A DNA stretch of 64,000 bases. Origin: JAEUMD01 sp050250815 (lineage in GTDB: Bacteria > Pseudomonadota > Alphaproteobacteria > Rhizobiales > Hyphomicrobiaceae). Below are positions 43,609-53,165 of this stretch, piece by piece. A program made the translations under genes and the position numbers. Positions within the stretch are counted from its first letter, which is position 1. Each line of letters opens with the position of its first letter. The notes beneath the pieces are model-generated. The model was given only the letters and a program-made list of their open reading frames with translations. It did not search any database and was not told the DNA's origin. The stretch spans positions 24,817 through 88,816 of the forward strand of contig JBFWNY010000015.1 in the NCBI GenBank assembly GCA_050250815.1, in the 5' to 3' direction.

Positions 43609-45585
43609 TCAGCTGATGTCACCGCGATCGAGGCGCCGTGAGAAGTCGGTGTTGCCGCCGGAAGCCAGAATGCGCGCCTGCTCAACCCAGTTCTCGCGCT
43701 CGATCCGGCCCCTGAAGTCGAGCGCATTGCTGACCCGCTCGATGTCCTGTGCGGTCCAGTTGGCGATATCGTCGTATGCGTGAATACCGAGCGCATTGAG
43801 CTTCTTCTCGATAAGCACGCCTATGCCACGTATGCGCTTCAGATCCTCACGCGCCGCACTACGGCCGGGCTGGCCAATTCGCGACGGCGTTGCCGGTTTC
43901 AACGCCTCGGAGCGGACCGAGCGCAGGCCTGCGACGTCGGTCCCGCCGGCGGGACGGGCCGCCGCGGTGTTCTCGCGGATGGCGTCAGCGAGACGCGCGG
44001 GGCGCACCGGTGGTGGCGGCGCCGATGGGTGCATCACGATCATGGTGTCGTCGGCAAGGCGTCGCGCATAGTCGGTGAGACCGCCACCGGCCAGGATCTG
44101 CGCCTGCTCGATCCAGTTCTGCCGCGAGATGCGCCCCTTCATTCCGAGCAGCGCGTCGAAGCGGGCCACATCGGCGGCCGTCCAGGTCGCGATATCGGCG
44201 TAGCGCGAGACCCCTTGTTCGGCCAGAACGCGTTGAGCGTGTGCGTCGAGCCCGCGGATGCGTTGCAGGAGATCGGGGCGGTGCGCCCTCAAATCGTGCG
44301 CGGCAGACTTGGGGGGCGCGGCTGCCGGCGTTCGCGCCGGAGCAGCGGGCGCAGGCGCGGCCGGCGCAGTCCGTGGTGCCGCTGTTGGCCGTCGTTCCGA
44401 TACGGAGGCACCGCGGTTGGCGGCCGCGGCTGCGACCGCGATGGCCGCGGCAGCAGCGGTGGCCGCTGAGCCCGCGCTCCGCGCACTCAGAGCAGCCTGC
44501 GCCGTGACGTCCGGGCTGACCGAGAGCGGAGGCGGGGCAGCGACCATGGGAGGCCGGGCCGTAAAGAATCCGCTGGGTTGCGCGCTGGCGTGCTCGCCGC
44601 GCCGACGCCGCTTCGCATAGTCGGTGTAGACGCCGCGCTCCAGCATCGCGGCCTGCTCGATCCAGTTCTCACGTGCGACGCGGCCCTTCGTGCCGAGGGC
44701 GGTGTCAATGATATCGACCTCCATCGACGTCCAGCGCGTGATGTCGGCGTAGCGCAGCGCTCCAAGGTCGGCGAGCTCAGCCGCCGTCTCCGCGTCGATG
44801 CCGCGGATCAGTGTCAGGTCGTCGCCATCGATTGGCGCGCGAGTGGGAGTCGGCGCCGCAGGTGGCGGGGCCTGAACCACCGGCGGCGGCAGTTCGCCCA
44901 TGCGTACTTCGGTGGACGTGCCCGTCATACCACCGGCAGCCGGGTACGCCGCCGCTGGCACGACCCTGATCGGCGCCGGAGGCACCGCAGCACGTTCAGC
45001 GGCGCGCCGGGCCGCCTCGGCGGCTTCGCGCTCACGATCGCGGGCTTCCGCGCGCGCACTCTGCGCCAGGGCAGCCGCCGCGGCAGCGGCTGCCGCCGCC
45101 GCGACCGCCGCCGTGGAGCGCCCGATCGCGTCGGACGATGGCGCAGGCGCGGCATGGCTTGTATCCGCGCGCAGGATTTCCGGCTCCACGACACGCGGCG
45201 ATGGTTCGGCGGCCGGCACGTACGCCGACTGGTCATCGGTGAGGTGGGATCCGGGCCCTCCCGTTACTGTCGCGGCCTCATCGAACGTCTCCGTCATCGA
45301 GCCAACGCCTGAAAGCGCGCGCTCGAAACGCATCGCGTCGGACTGACCTTCAGGTGGCGCTGCGTACTCGATCTTGGGCTGCACCGGGATGGGCTGACTG
45401 CGCGGCACATGCACGGTGGGTCCAATCGCGCCGCCGACGGTGGCGCCTGCCATCGCATCTCGCACGCCGACATCCGTCTCGATGACACGGTGGGCCAACA
45501 GCCGGCGCATCAGGCACCCGAGGAAGGCCCCGAGGAAATAGGCCGCAAGCATCAGCAGAAAGGCCTGCCCGAGAAGGTACGTCAT
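43609..45585 (-). CDS. Membrane-anchored protein with three helix-hairpin-helix-like repeats
   Basis: An N-terminal transmembrane helix (MTYLLGQAFLLMLAAYFLGA) and a long Ala/Pro-rich disordered region precede three copies of a domain of about 75 residues. Each copy has the order RGI/L-D/G, hydrophobic turn, L-x-x-LG, YADI-x-x-WT, then KGR(I/V)-x-R-x-NWIEQA and DYA/S-RR. Copies end respectively at about 44594, 44066 and 43609 on the map. In related bacteria a single copy of this domain is fused to NADH dehydrogenase subunit E or ribosomal L21. It is preceded by a 32-residue membrane protein resembling its own N-terminus. GGAG precedes the ATG at 45585. Confidence 0.82.
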   Translation of the reverse strand: MTYLLGQAFLLMLAAYFLGAFLGCLMRRLLAHRVIETDVGVRDAMAGATVGGAIGPTVHVPRSQPIPVQPKIEYAAPPEGQSDAMRFERALSGVGSMTETFDEAATVTGGPGSHLTDDQSAYVPAAEPSPRVVEPEILRADTSHAAPAPSSDAIGRSTAAVAAAAAAAAAAALAQSARAEARDREREAAEAARRAAERAAVPPAPIRVVPAAAYPAAGGMTGTSTEVRMGELPPPVVQAPPPAAPTPTRAPIDGDDLTLIRGIDAETAAELADLGALRYADITRWTSMEVDIIDTALGTKGRVARENWIEQAAMLERGVYTDYAKRRRRGEHASAQPSGFFTARPPMVAAPPPLSVSPDVTAQAALSARSAGSAATAAAAAIAVAAAAANRGASVSERRPTAAPRTAPAAPAPAAPARTPAAAPPKSAAHDLRAHRPDLLQRIRGLDAHAQRVLAEQGVSRYADIATWTAADVARFDALLGMKGRISRQNWIEQAQILAGGGLTDYARRLADDTMIVMHPSAPPPPVRPARLADAIRENTAAARPAGGTDVAGLRSVRSEALKPATPSRIGQPGRSAAREDLKRIRGIGVLIEKKLNALGIHAYDDIANWTAQDIERVSNALDFRGRIERENWVEQARILASGGNTDFSRRLDRGDIS

Positions 45586-45655
45586 CACTTCAACTCCATG
45601 CCGGGGCAGCCGCACCACTGCCTCGCAACTGCGACGCTTGTCGGTTCGACGCTTG

Positions 45656-45754
45656 TCAGTTCTGTGTGCGGCCGCACGAGAACCAACCGACGGCGAGACC
45701 GATCGCGAAGGCCGCGGCGAGGTACCAGAACAACTTCAAGAACAGGTAGTCCAT
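45656..45754 (-). CDS. 32-residue membrane protein
   Basis: The frame encodes MDYLFLKLFWYLAAAFAIGL and then AVGWFSCGRTQN, one transmembrane helix with a cysteine near its end. AGGAG is upstream of the ATG. The pattern resembles the first 30 residues of the neighbouring three-repeat protein, so it could be a relic or a separate small subunit. It sits between that gene and the OmpA/BON gene on the same strand. Confidence 0.6.
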   Translation of the reverse strand: MDYLFLKLFWYLAAAFAIGLAVGWFSCGRTQN

Positions 45755-45788
45755 AATCGTTCAACTCCTGGCAGCGGCAGCCCGCCGA

Positions 45789-48107
45789 CTACTCCGGCCT
45801 GACCGTGAATTCGATGCGACGGTTCTTGGCGCGTCCATCCGCAGTGTCGTTGGCCGCGATGGGGCGGCTGGCTCCGTAGCCAACGGCCTTGAGGCGCCCA
45901 GTCGGCACGCCCGAGTTCACCAGATAGCTCACAACCGATTGCGCGCGGCGCTCCGAGAGCAGCTCGTTGCGCTCGGGCGTACCTTCGGCATCGGTATGGC
46001 CTTCGATCTCAATGGTAGCGTCGGGACACGCCATGGCTACCTGCGCGAGGCGATCGAGCGTCGGCCGGCTGGAGCGGTGCAGATCGGCACTTGCCCAATC
46101 GAAGCGGATCGTGCCGCTAACCGCGATTTCTCGCATGGCCGTCTGGCAGGCATCTGCTTCCGCGCGCCGCTTGGCCTGAACCTCGCTTTCTCGCGTCTGC
46201 TGCTGGGCCTTGCGGCGCGCCTCCTCTTCGGCCTTGCGCCGGGCCTCTTCCTCCGCTTTGCGGCGGGCTTCCTCCTGCTCGGCACGACGCCGCGCATCGT
46301 CTTCCGCCTTCCGCTTGGCTTCCTGCTCGGCCCAGATCATCGCGTCGGAGCGCACCTCGATGACCTCGCGCCCCGTGTAGCCCTTCGGCACCTGCCGCTG
46401 CAGTTGCTCGCGCACACCGGTCAGCACCGCCGCATCCTTGGCCTCGCCGCGGATCAGAAGCTCCTGCCGGTTCAGCACAGCTTCACCCCGGCGCAGTGCC
46501 GCAAGCAGCTTGAGCCCAAGTTCGCTGGCCACCGGCCATTTGGACGAGGGTGCCGTTACAAGGCTCATGCGATCGATCACGTTGGCCTTCGGGAACAACC
46601 GACCGGCGCTCTGCACGAGTGCGGCGCGCGTGCGCGCGTCGATGACGTCCCCTTCCATGATCAACTGGCTGTCGCCGTCGTAGACCGCGCGCCACGTGAT
46701 TTCCGGCTCGGGTGGAGCGTCATAGACAATTTGGGCATCGACGGTGCACGCACGGTTGGCCGCAGTGCGCAGCTCACCCGGCGCCTTTTCCGCCAGCGCC
46801 TCGTCACGCGTCGATCCCCATACAGTGAGCTTCTGATCCGAGATAGCGAGGCGGCCGCCGGTGAGCGGCTCGATGGCGGCGAGGCCCGCATCCAGGCACT
46901 GGCGCCAGCCCGGCGGCTCGCCTGATGCGAGCGCCAACTGGTCGCGCACCTCGCGATTGGCGTAGCGGCGTCGGACGAGCCCCATGACATCGGAGCGAGC
47001 GTCGTCGGTGGGCACGTACCCTGTGACAACTATGATGCCATTCTCCTCCCCCACACCCATCACGTAGGGGCTGACCGCTGCAGGCTTGGCCTTCGGATAA
47101 GTAATCTGCTCGGTGAGTGCGTAGCCCTTGGCGGAACCACGGAGCGCCTTCACGACGGACTGGGCTGTGCCCTCGTCGGGCGCCTCACCGACCACGCGCA
47201 GGGTACGGTCGCTGAGACGAACCTCGCCGGCACTGAGTTGCGACAACTGCTCAAGGCCCGCCTTGGCGACGGCCGCGAACCCTTCAGGCGCACCCTGTGC
47301 GGCCTCCAGCCGCTCGACGATCGCGAGCCGCGGAAACGACTTCTTGGCCAGCGCGAAAACCTGCTCGCGTTGCGCCTCATCGCTGACGTACCCGGTAATG
47401 AGCAGCTGGTTGCCGCTACGTTTGGCCGACCAGACGAACGGCGAGACGACGGGGGGCTGAACCCGGTCGGCGACCAGCGTGATGCCCGACGGCAGTCCCG
47501 AGCGCAGGGCGCCCTTGACGCTCTTGTACTCGTTGAGGCTCTCCGCCTCTCCCTCGATCGAAAGCCCCGTGCCGCGCACATTGACGGTGCCCGACCTCAG
47601 GCCGCCGAGCTGCTTGATGGCGAAGCCGACGCCACCGAGCCAGAGGTTGGCTTCAGGTGCACCGCGCGCAAGCTCCAGCCTGTCCTCGATCTCGCGTTCG
47701 GGAAAACTCGCCTTGGCCACGCCGATGATCGCACTGCGTGCTTCGTCGCTCGGCACATAGCCGTGTAGGCGAACGCGGCCGTTGCCGCGCAACGCGGCAC
47801 CCCAGACATAGGGATCGATCTTGGGCAGCAGGTGCGTGCGCGTGTCGGTGATGCGAACGCCCCAGACATCTCGCACGACCTTGCTGGCCCGGTCAGAGGC
47901 ATCGTCGGCATTGGCCTGACCGGTGATGAGCCCGTCGCGGCCGTCGAACGCGGTAACGGCCCAGCGCAGATCCGCAGCGGCGAGCGCCGTCTCGGCGCGC
48001 TGCCTGAGATCGGCCTCGATCCGCTCATGCTCCCACTGAACCGTGAGGAACGCCAGGATGCCAACGGGAATGACACCCCAAAGCCAGCGCCACGGATTGC
48101 ACCTCAT
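45789..48107 (-). CDS. OmpA-family protein with BON-like repeats
   Basis: The 772-residue protein is an envelope protein with a short N-terminal membrane helix (GVIPVGILAFLTVQW) and a long periplasmic part. Residues about 35-560 contain BON-like units marked by repeats of a YV-x-D/S-E/D-A-R segment and ASFPE/SFPR turns. A coiled Lys/Ala/Glu segment with EEARRKAE units follows, then a C-terminal OmpA-type peptidoglycan-binding domain: IEIEGHTDAEGTPERN, LSERRAQSVVSYLV and DGRAKNRRIEFTV. It tethers the envelope to the wall. The start may alternatively be an upstream GTG/ATG at 48158. Confidence 0.88.
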   Translation of the reverse strand: MRCNPWRWLWGVIPVGILAFLTVQWEHERIEADLRQRAETALAAADLRWAVTAFDGRDGLITGQANADDASDRASKVVRDVWGVRITDTRTHLLPKIDPYVWGAALRGNGRVRLHGYVPSDEARSAIIGVAKASFPEREIEDRLELARGAPEANLWLGGVGFAIKQLGGLRSGTVNVRGTGLSIEGEAESLNEYKSVKGALRSGLPSGITLVADRVQPPVVSPFVWSAKRSGNQLLITGYVSDEAQREQVFALAKKSFPRLAIVERLEAAQGAPEGFAAVAKAGLEQLSQLSAGEVRLSDRTLRVVGEAPDEGTAQSVVKALRGSAKGYALTEQITYPKAKPAAVSPYVMGVGEENGIIVVTGYVPTDDARSDVMGLVRRRYANREVRDQLALASGEPPGWRQCLDAGLAAIEPLTGGRLAISDQKLTVWGSTRDEALAEKAPGELRTAANRACTVDAQIVYDAPPEPEITWRAVYDGDSQLIMEGDVIDARTRAALVQSAGRLFPKANVIDRMSLVTAPSSKWPVASELGLKLLAALRRGEAVLNRQELLIRGEAKDAAVLTGVREQLQRQVPKGYTGREVIEVRSDAMIWAEQEAKRKAEDDARRRAEQEEARRKAEEEARRKAEEEARRKAQQQTRESEVQAKRRAEADACQTAMREIAVSGTIRFDWASADLHRSSRPTLDRLAQVAMACPDATIEIEGHTDAEGTPERNELLSERRAQSVVSYLVNSGVPTGRLKAVGYGASRPIAANDTADGRAKNRRIEFTVRPE

Positions 48108-48615
48108 GCAGCTTCTGCTCCCCAGGCCTACATTGACCGACCGCTGAGGACCGCGCACCAGGCACCGTCCGGGCGACCGCCCTCACCGACGTCCGCCCAA
48201 AGGCATGCCAACGGCCGGCGCACGACCGCGCCAACCCGCCAGACGCACGGCCACAACTCGCGAGATTCGTGGCGGAGACTTGGCGCCTCGGTCCCTCTGG
48301 CCCTCGGGCGTCCGCCATGTGGCGGGCACTATATCGGACCCGAAACGGCTTTCCAACCAGTGCGAATCGTCACTTAAGCCGTTTAAAGCACTGAAACATC
48401 GCCTCTTTTGTGGGGATTATCGACTTGCGAACCAGCTCATGTGGGGCGCCCGAGCAACAACCCTGGCGCAAGATGCGGCCCGCGCCGCGAAGCTCACTTG
48501 GTTGCAGCATGGTCCGGCATTCCGTCTACGAACGTCCGAAGTGCGGGACTGCCTTCGAATGGCCACGCCGAATCGCCTAACATCGCGCTTCGAAGAACCG
48601 CAGGGGGGCACCAGC
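48108..48615. other. Intergenic region, OmpA/BON gene / small membrane protein gene
   Basis: The 508-bp gap between divergent genes has a locally AT-rich patch (about 48370-48420), the likely promoter area. Frames here are open but lack start sites and conserved features, so no gene is called. Confidence 0.55.
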
Positions 48616-48903
48616 ATGTCGGACCGCACGATGCTCGCTGTCGGCCGTACCAGCTACAGCGTTACCAAGCTGACCAAGAGGCTGATCCAGGTCGTGGCTG
48701 CGAGCCTGCTGACGGCGTTCGCCTCCTTCGCGATCCTGATGATCAACAACGTGCTGACGGCCAAAAGCGGCTGGAACCGGGGTTTTGATGTCTGGCACGA
48801 GTTCATTCAGCGCTCGGACATTATCGGCACCATTGTGCTGACCGCCATGGTCACCGTGGCTTTCGTCTACTGGCAACGTGACCGCGAGCGGGACAAGCGC
48901 TAG
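48616..48903 (+). CDS. Small two-helix membrane protein
   Basis: The 95-residue protein has two transmembrane helices, at about 27-47 and 68-86, with a short loop (SGWNRGFDVWHEFIQRSD) on one side and a charged tail (RDRERDKR). GGGGGG lies 7 bases before the ATG. Function unknown. A 114-bp gap separates it from the TPR gene on the same strand. Confidence 0.68.
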   Translation: MSDRTMLAVGRTSYSVTKLTKRLIQVVAASLLTAFASFAILMINNVLTAKSGWNRGFDVWHEFIQRSDIIGTIVLTAMVTVAFVYWQRDRERDKR

Positions 48904-49017
48904 TCCGCCCACCGCCGACGTCTTGACTCGCAAAGGAGAACTCCCCCCAATCCAGGGGACGGGAGCGCTCCGTGCGGCGCTGGTTCCAGGCACGGTCAGA
49001 GCGGAGACCGAGGCGAC

Positions 49018-51570
49018 ATGGATGACGAGGAAACCCGGATCGTCTTCCGGCGCAAACCACCTGCCGGCAAAGGCTCCCCGGACAAGCAGCCAACGGACAA
49101 AACGCCTGATGACGGTGCTAAATCTGGCGCGCCGGATTCGCACGCGCCTCAGTCCGATGGTCCGCCCACCGAACTCGATCCCCCTGGGGCATGGGATATT
49201 CCAGCGCACGAGGAGGCGACCGCGTCGGTTTCAGGCGCACGCGGCACTGACGCGGACGAATCCTTCGCTGCCGAGGAGACAGCGCCGTCCGTTGACTCCG
49301 GCAAACCCGCCAGCGGTGAGGAAGCCGACCCGGACCTGACAGCCGACAGGGACACCGAGCACCATTACCGCGCCGAACTGAACCCCAGTCCGTGGAACGA
49401 TCAGGACACGCGCCCCAGCGACTTCCGGCGCAGCAGCGACCACAGCGGGACCGTCGCCGACGGCGATCCCGACGAGACCGGCGCAAGCGAAGCCGGTGAC
49501 GCCCTAGAGCCCGGCGACGTTACCGCGCCTACAGGAGACACCGGTCCCTGGTCGCAACCTATCGCCAGCCAACCGGTGTTCGCCGATCCTGAGATGCCGG
49601 AGCAGGACATTGCGGATGGCGAGGCCGATGAGGACGATGAGGCCAGCGCACCGCCCGAGCAGGCCGAAGCCGCGGCGGCAACCGGACGCCACGCACGCGC
49701 GCCCTCCACCGGTGCAGCGCCTCGCGTGCGCGCCGAACGTGTTTCCGTGCTGGACCAGAATCAGGCCGCCCGGGCCGACGCTCCAGGTAGCGCCGCCGCA
49801 CCGTCTGCTTCGAACGGAAACAGCCCGGTCGCCATCGCATTGGCCATCGTCCTGCCACTGCTGATCCTGCTGTTCGGCGGACTCGTCGTCTGGCGCGGCA
49901 TCGCGACCCTCAAGGATCGCGTTACGCTGCCCAAGATCTCCGACATTTTCACACCGGAAAAGAAGCCGCCGGCCCGGCAGGCCGAACGCCGGCCCGTCGA
50001 GCCCTCCGACCGGCGCGTCGGCACGTCGCCCGAGGTGCCGCGAGAGCGATCAGCGGCGCGGCGCGAGACACCCAGCGGCGGACGCCTCTCGAAGGCGGAA
50101 ATTGAAAGTCTCATCGCCAAGGGTGTGGCGGAGCGAAAGGCGGGGAACTTCGCTAAGGCGGTGGCATTGCATACCGAGGCAATCGCCGGCGGCGCCGACG
50201 GCGCAGAGGTCTACTTCAATCGTGGAGACGCGTACGACGAGGCCGGCGAACTCGACCGGGCCATCGCCGATTACGACGAGGCGCTGAAACGCAACCCCAA
50301 GCACGCGCAGGCCCTGAGCTATCGGGGCATCACCTACCGGCGCAAGGGCGATCTGGAGCGGGCGCTCACCGATGCGCAGGCCGCACTGCAGCTCGATGGC
50401 CGCAACGCCGCCTACCACCACAACCTGGGTATCGTGCGCCTCGACCTCAAGCAGGCCCAGGCCGCCATCAGCGACCTCAACGAGGCCATCGCGATCAATC
50501 GTGATTACGCTCAGGCCTACGGCAGCCGAGGGCTCGCCTATATGCGGCTCGACAACAACGAGGCTGCGCTGGCCGACTACAACAAGGCGCTGACCCTGGA
50601 GCCGCGGCAGCTCGTGACCCTTATCAATCGCGGCATTCTCCATACGCGGATGAACAAGCCCGCCCAGGCGCTCGCCGATCTCGATCTGGCGTTGAAAATC
50701 GATCCTGACAACTACGACGCACTCGCCCAGCGTGCGGTGGTCCTCTTCAACAAAGCCGACCACACCGGCGCGCTTGCTGTCTATGACCGCCTCATCGCCA
50801 TGCGGCCCAAGGAGGCGCTGGCCTATCGCAATCGCGGCGAGGTACGGCGCGCGCTGCGCCAATGGCTGGAACTCGTCGAGGATTACGACCGCGCCATCGA
50901 ATTCGCACCCAACGTCGCCGAATACTACAACAGTCGCGGCACGGGGCACTATCAGCTCGAGGACAACGACAAGGCCGCAGCGGACTACGCCAAGGCCCGG
51001 CAGCTCGATCCCGAATACGCGCTTACCTATTACAACAGCGGTCTGCTGGCCCTGCGGCTGGGCAATCACGAGGAGGCCGCCGCCGACTTCGACGGCTACA
51101 TCAAGCGCGCCCCCAAGGATGGCGATGGCTGGCGTCAACGCGGGCGTGCGCGCGAGCACATGGGCGACAGCTCCGCCGCCGAAAAGGACTTCGACCGGGC
51201 GCTGGAACTCAATCCGGACGACGCCATGGCGCGCGTCGACCGCTGCCGTGTGCTCATTCATCGCAGCGCCTGGAGCGGAGCGGAGCGTGACTGCGAGCGC
51301 GCCATCGAGATCGACAAGACGTTTGCCGAAGCGCAAAACAACCTAGCCTGGATCCGGCTCAAGCAGCGCCGCGCAGAGGACGGCTTGCCGCATGCGGACG
51401 AGGCAATCCGCCTGGAACCGGACAACGCCAATTATTGGGACACGCGGGCCCAGATCCGCGAAGCGATGGGCGAGACATCGCTGGCGCTCGCCGACTATCG
51501 CGAGGCCCTCGCCCGCGACCCCAAGCACCCCGAGGCGACCGAAGGCTTACGGCGCCTGGAACGGCGGTAG
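49018..51570 (+). CDS. Membrane-anchored TPR protein with acidic N-terminal region
   Basis: The 850-residue protein has three parts. Residues 1-268 are disordered, very acidic and Pro-rich. Residues 270-292 form one transmembrane helix (VAIALAIVLPLLILLFGGLV). Residues 365-850 hold about 13 tetratricopeptide repeats with the usual A..Y.NRG and A..DY..AL..(N/D)P patterns. The topology puts the acidic region in the cytoplasm and the TPRs in the periplasm. The first residues (DDEETRIVFRR) resemble phosphothreonine/FHA-ligand sites of other membrane proteins, which is speculative. Partners unknown. Confidence 0.87.
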   Translation: MDDEETRIVFRRKPPAGKGSPDKQPTDKTPDDGAKSGAPDSHAPQSDGPPTELDPPGAWDIPAHEEATASVSGARGTDADESFAAEETAPSVDSGKPASGEEADPDLTADRDTEHHYRAELNPSPWNDQDTRPSDFRRSSDHSGTVADGDPDETGASEAGDALEPGDVTAPTGDTGPWSQPIASQPVFADPEMPEQDIADGEADEDDEASAPPEQAEAAAATGRHARAPSTGAAPRVRAERVSVLDQNQAARADAPGSAAAPSASNGNSPVAIALAIVLPLLILLFGGLVVWRGIATLKDRVTLPKISDIFTPEKKPPARQAERRPVEPSDRRVGTSPEVPRERSAARRETPSGGRLSKAEIESLIAKGVAERKAGNFAKAVALHTEAIAGGADGAEVYFNRGDAYDEAGELDRAIADYDEALKRNPKHAQALSYRGITYRRKGDLERALTDAQAALQLDGRNAAYHHNLGIVRLDLKQAQAAISDLNEAIAINRDYAQAYGSRGLAYMRLDNNEAALADYNKALTLEPRQLVTLINRGILHTRMNKPAQALADLDLALKIDPDNYDALAQRAVVLFNKADHTGALAVYDRLIAMRPKEALAYRNRGEVRRALRQWLELVEDYDRAIEFAPNVAEYYNSRGTGHYQLEDNDKAAADYAKARQLDPEYALTYYNSGLLALRLGNHEEAAADFDGYIKRAPKDGDGWRQRGRAREHMGDSSAAEKDFDRALELNPDDAMARVDRCRVLIHRSAWSGAERDCERAIEIDKTFAEAQNNLAWIRLKQRRAEDGLPHADEAIRLEPDNANYWDTRAQIREAMGETSLALADYREALARDPKHPEATEGLRRLERR

Positions 51571-51605
51571 CCTCTCCGCCTCAGGGTCTTCAGGCAGAGA
51601 AAGCG

Positions 51606-51629
51606 AAGGCCCCGGCACGCCGGGGCCTT
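51606..51629. terminator. Hairpin between convergent TPR and small secreted genes
   Basis: AAGGCCCCGGC (51606-51616) pairs with GCCGGGGCCTT (51619-51629), an 11-bp perfect stem with a 2-base loop, between two convergent stops. A short T-containing sequence follows on the plus strand. Confidence 0.72.
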
Positions 51630-51659
51630 CCAGGTTGTGACACGATCAATTTGGTGGAC

Positions 51660-51926
51660 TTAGTAGCAGGTCTGCTCCAGCGTCCAGCCGACGATCTTGC
51701 ACGAACCGCTCGAACAGTCGCGCTTGGGGAACTTCTTGTACGTGCAGTAGTAGCCCGGCACGGCTGAGTGGCCCTCGTAGCCATTCATTGGACGGTCGAA
51801 CTCGTAGGTCTGGCTAAAATAGCCCTTGCCGCGGCGGGCCTCGGCTTCGCCGGTCACCAGCATGCTGGATGCGCCGACGCCGACGGCGAGAGCGGCAACG
51901 AGAGCGGTCTTGAGCAGGTTGGTCAT
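51660..51926 (-). CDS. Small secreted cysteine-containing protein
   Basis: The 88-residue protein has a signal peptide (LLKTALVAALAVGVGASSML) and a mature part with aromatic and cysteine residues (AVPGYYCTYKKFPKRDCSSG, CKIVGWTLEQTCY). Four cysteines could form two disulfides in the periplasm or outside. I know no family. The ATG at 51926 has GAGGATC nearby. Confidence 0.65.
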   Translation of the reverse strand: MTNLLKTALVAALAVGVGASSMLVTGEAEARRGKGYFSQTYEFDRPMNGYEGHSAVPGYYCTYKKFPKRDCSSGSCKIVGWTLEQTCY

Positions 51927-52252
51927 GCGATCCTCCATTGATGCGGTGGCGATCACAGCGACCGCCGTTCGGGATGGGCACGACCTTATGCGGAAGGTGG
52001 CCAGGACGCTGTTCCGGTGGGCACAAATCGCAATTGCGGTCGGCCCGAGCGCCGCCTGCCCTCCCGGGCCGGTCTGTGACAGCCCGCGCCAGGTGTCGCA
52101 CGCGTGCCCTCCTGTCCGCCAAAAGCGCCGCTTGCCGATTGACGATAGCGTGCCGGGTGCGCACAACTGGCGCAATTAACCAAGCTCGGCCGGGGACGGC
52201 GCGCGATCCCACTCATCACGCATGAGCACAACCCTTTCCGGGAGGCACGACG
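51927..52252. other. Divergent intergenic region upstream of polysaccharide deacetylase
   Basis: These 326 bp separate the divergent small secreted gene and the deacetylase gene. No gene or strong operator was seen; promoters for both are expected here. Confidence 0.5.
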
Positions 52253-53131
52253 ATGATGTTGCGTTCTACGTTTTGCATGGCCTTGGGTATCGCCGCCGCG
52301 GCTTGGACCCTCGCTGCGCCAGCCGCGACCGCCGCTCCCTGCCCAGGCAACGCAAACGGACTGGGTGTCTCCCGCACGGTGCAGATCGACACCACCGGCG
52401 GCCCGGGCTTCGGCTTCGAGCATTACAAGGCGCATGACTTCCTGGAACAGGGCGAGGTCGTTCTGACTTTCGACGACGGTCCCCTGCCCTCCCACACACG
52501 CACGATCCTCAAGACGCTGGCCGAGCACTGTGTGAAAGCGACCTTCTTCCCGGTCGGCAAGCTCGCCGTCGGCTATCCCGAGGTGCTGCGCGAGGTTCTG
52601 GCGGATGGTCACACCGTGGGCTCGCACACATTCAACCACTCCGACCTGTCGAAGGCCAAGGACGAGGATGCGCTGAACGAGATCGAGCGTGGCGTATCCG
52701 CCGTGCGAAAGGCTGCCGGCCGAGATACCGCACCGTTCTTCCGGTATCCGTTCCTGCGCCATTCGACGCATACGCTCGAGCATCTGGCCTCCCGCAATAT
52801 GGCCATCTTCTCGACCGACATCGACAGCTTCGACTTCAAGGTGCAGGCACCGGCCAACATCGTGAAGAACGTGCTCAAGAAGCTGGATAAACACGGCAAG
52901 GGCATCGTCCTGATGCACGATATCCAGCCGTCGACCGCCAAGGCGCTGCCCGACCTGCTCGCCGCGCTGAAACAGAAGGGCTATCGCATCGTCCATCTCA
53001 CTCCCAAGGACGGCGTGACGACGATCGCCAAGTATGACGAGATGGTCGCTGAGAGCATCAAGGGGTTGCCCGCGGCATTGAGCACGCGGCCAACGTCATC
53101 GGTGGTCAAGACGATCAAATCGAACCCCTAG
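52253..53131 (+). CDS. Polysaccharide deacetylase family protein
   Basis: The 292-residue protein has a signal peptide (residues 1-28) and a NodB-type deacetylase domain. Metal and catalytic motifs are TFDDGP at 72-77, SHTFNHSD at 124-131 (His125, His129) and RYPFLRHS. The final motif is LMHDIQP. It probably removes acetyl groups from peptidoglycan or surface polysaccharide in the envelope. Confidence 0.93.
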   Translation: MMLRSTFCMALGIAAAAWTLAAPAATAAPCPGNANGLGVSRTVQIDTTGGPGFGFEHYKAHDFLEQGEVVLTFDDGPLPSHTRTILKTLAEHCVKATFFPVGKLAVGYPEVLREVLADGHTVGSHTFNHSDLSKAKDEDALNEIERGVSAVRKAAGRDTAPFFRYPFLRHSTHTLEHLASRNMAIFSTDIDSFDFKVQAPANIVKNVLKKLDKHGKGIVLMHDIQPSTAKALPDLLAALKQKGYRIVHLTPKDGVTTIAKYDEMVAESIKGLPAALSTRPTSSVVKTIKSNP

Positions 53132-53165
53132 ACGACGGCCGGCGTTTCCCAGCCGTCCGTCAACG

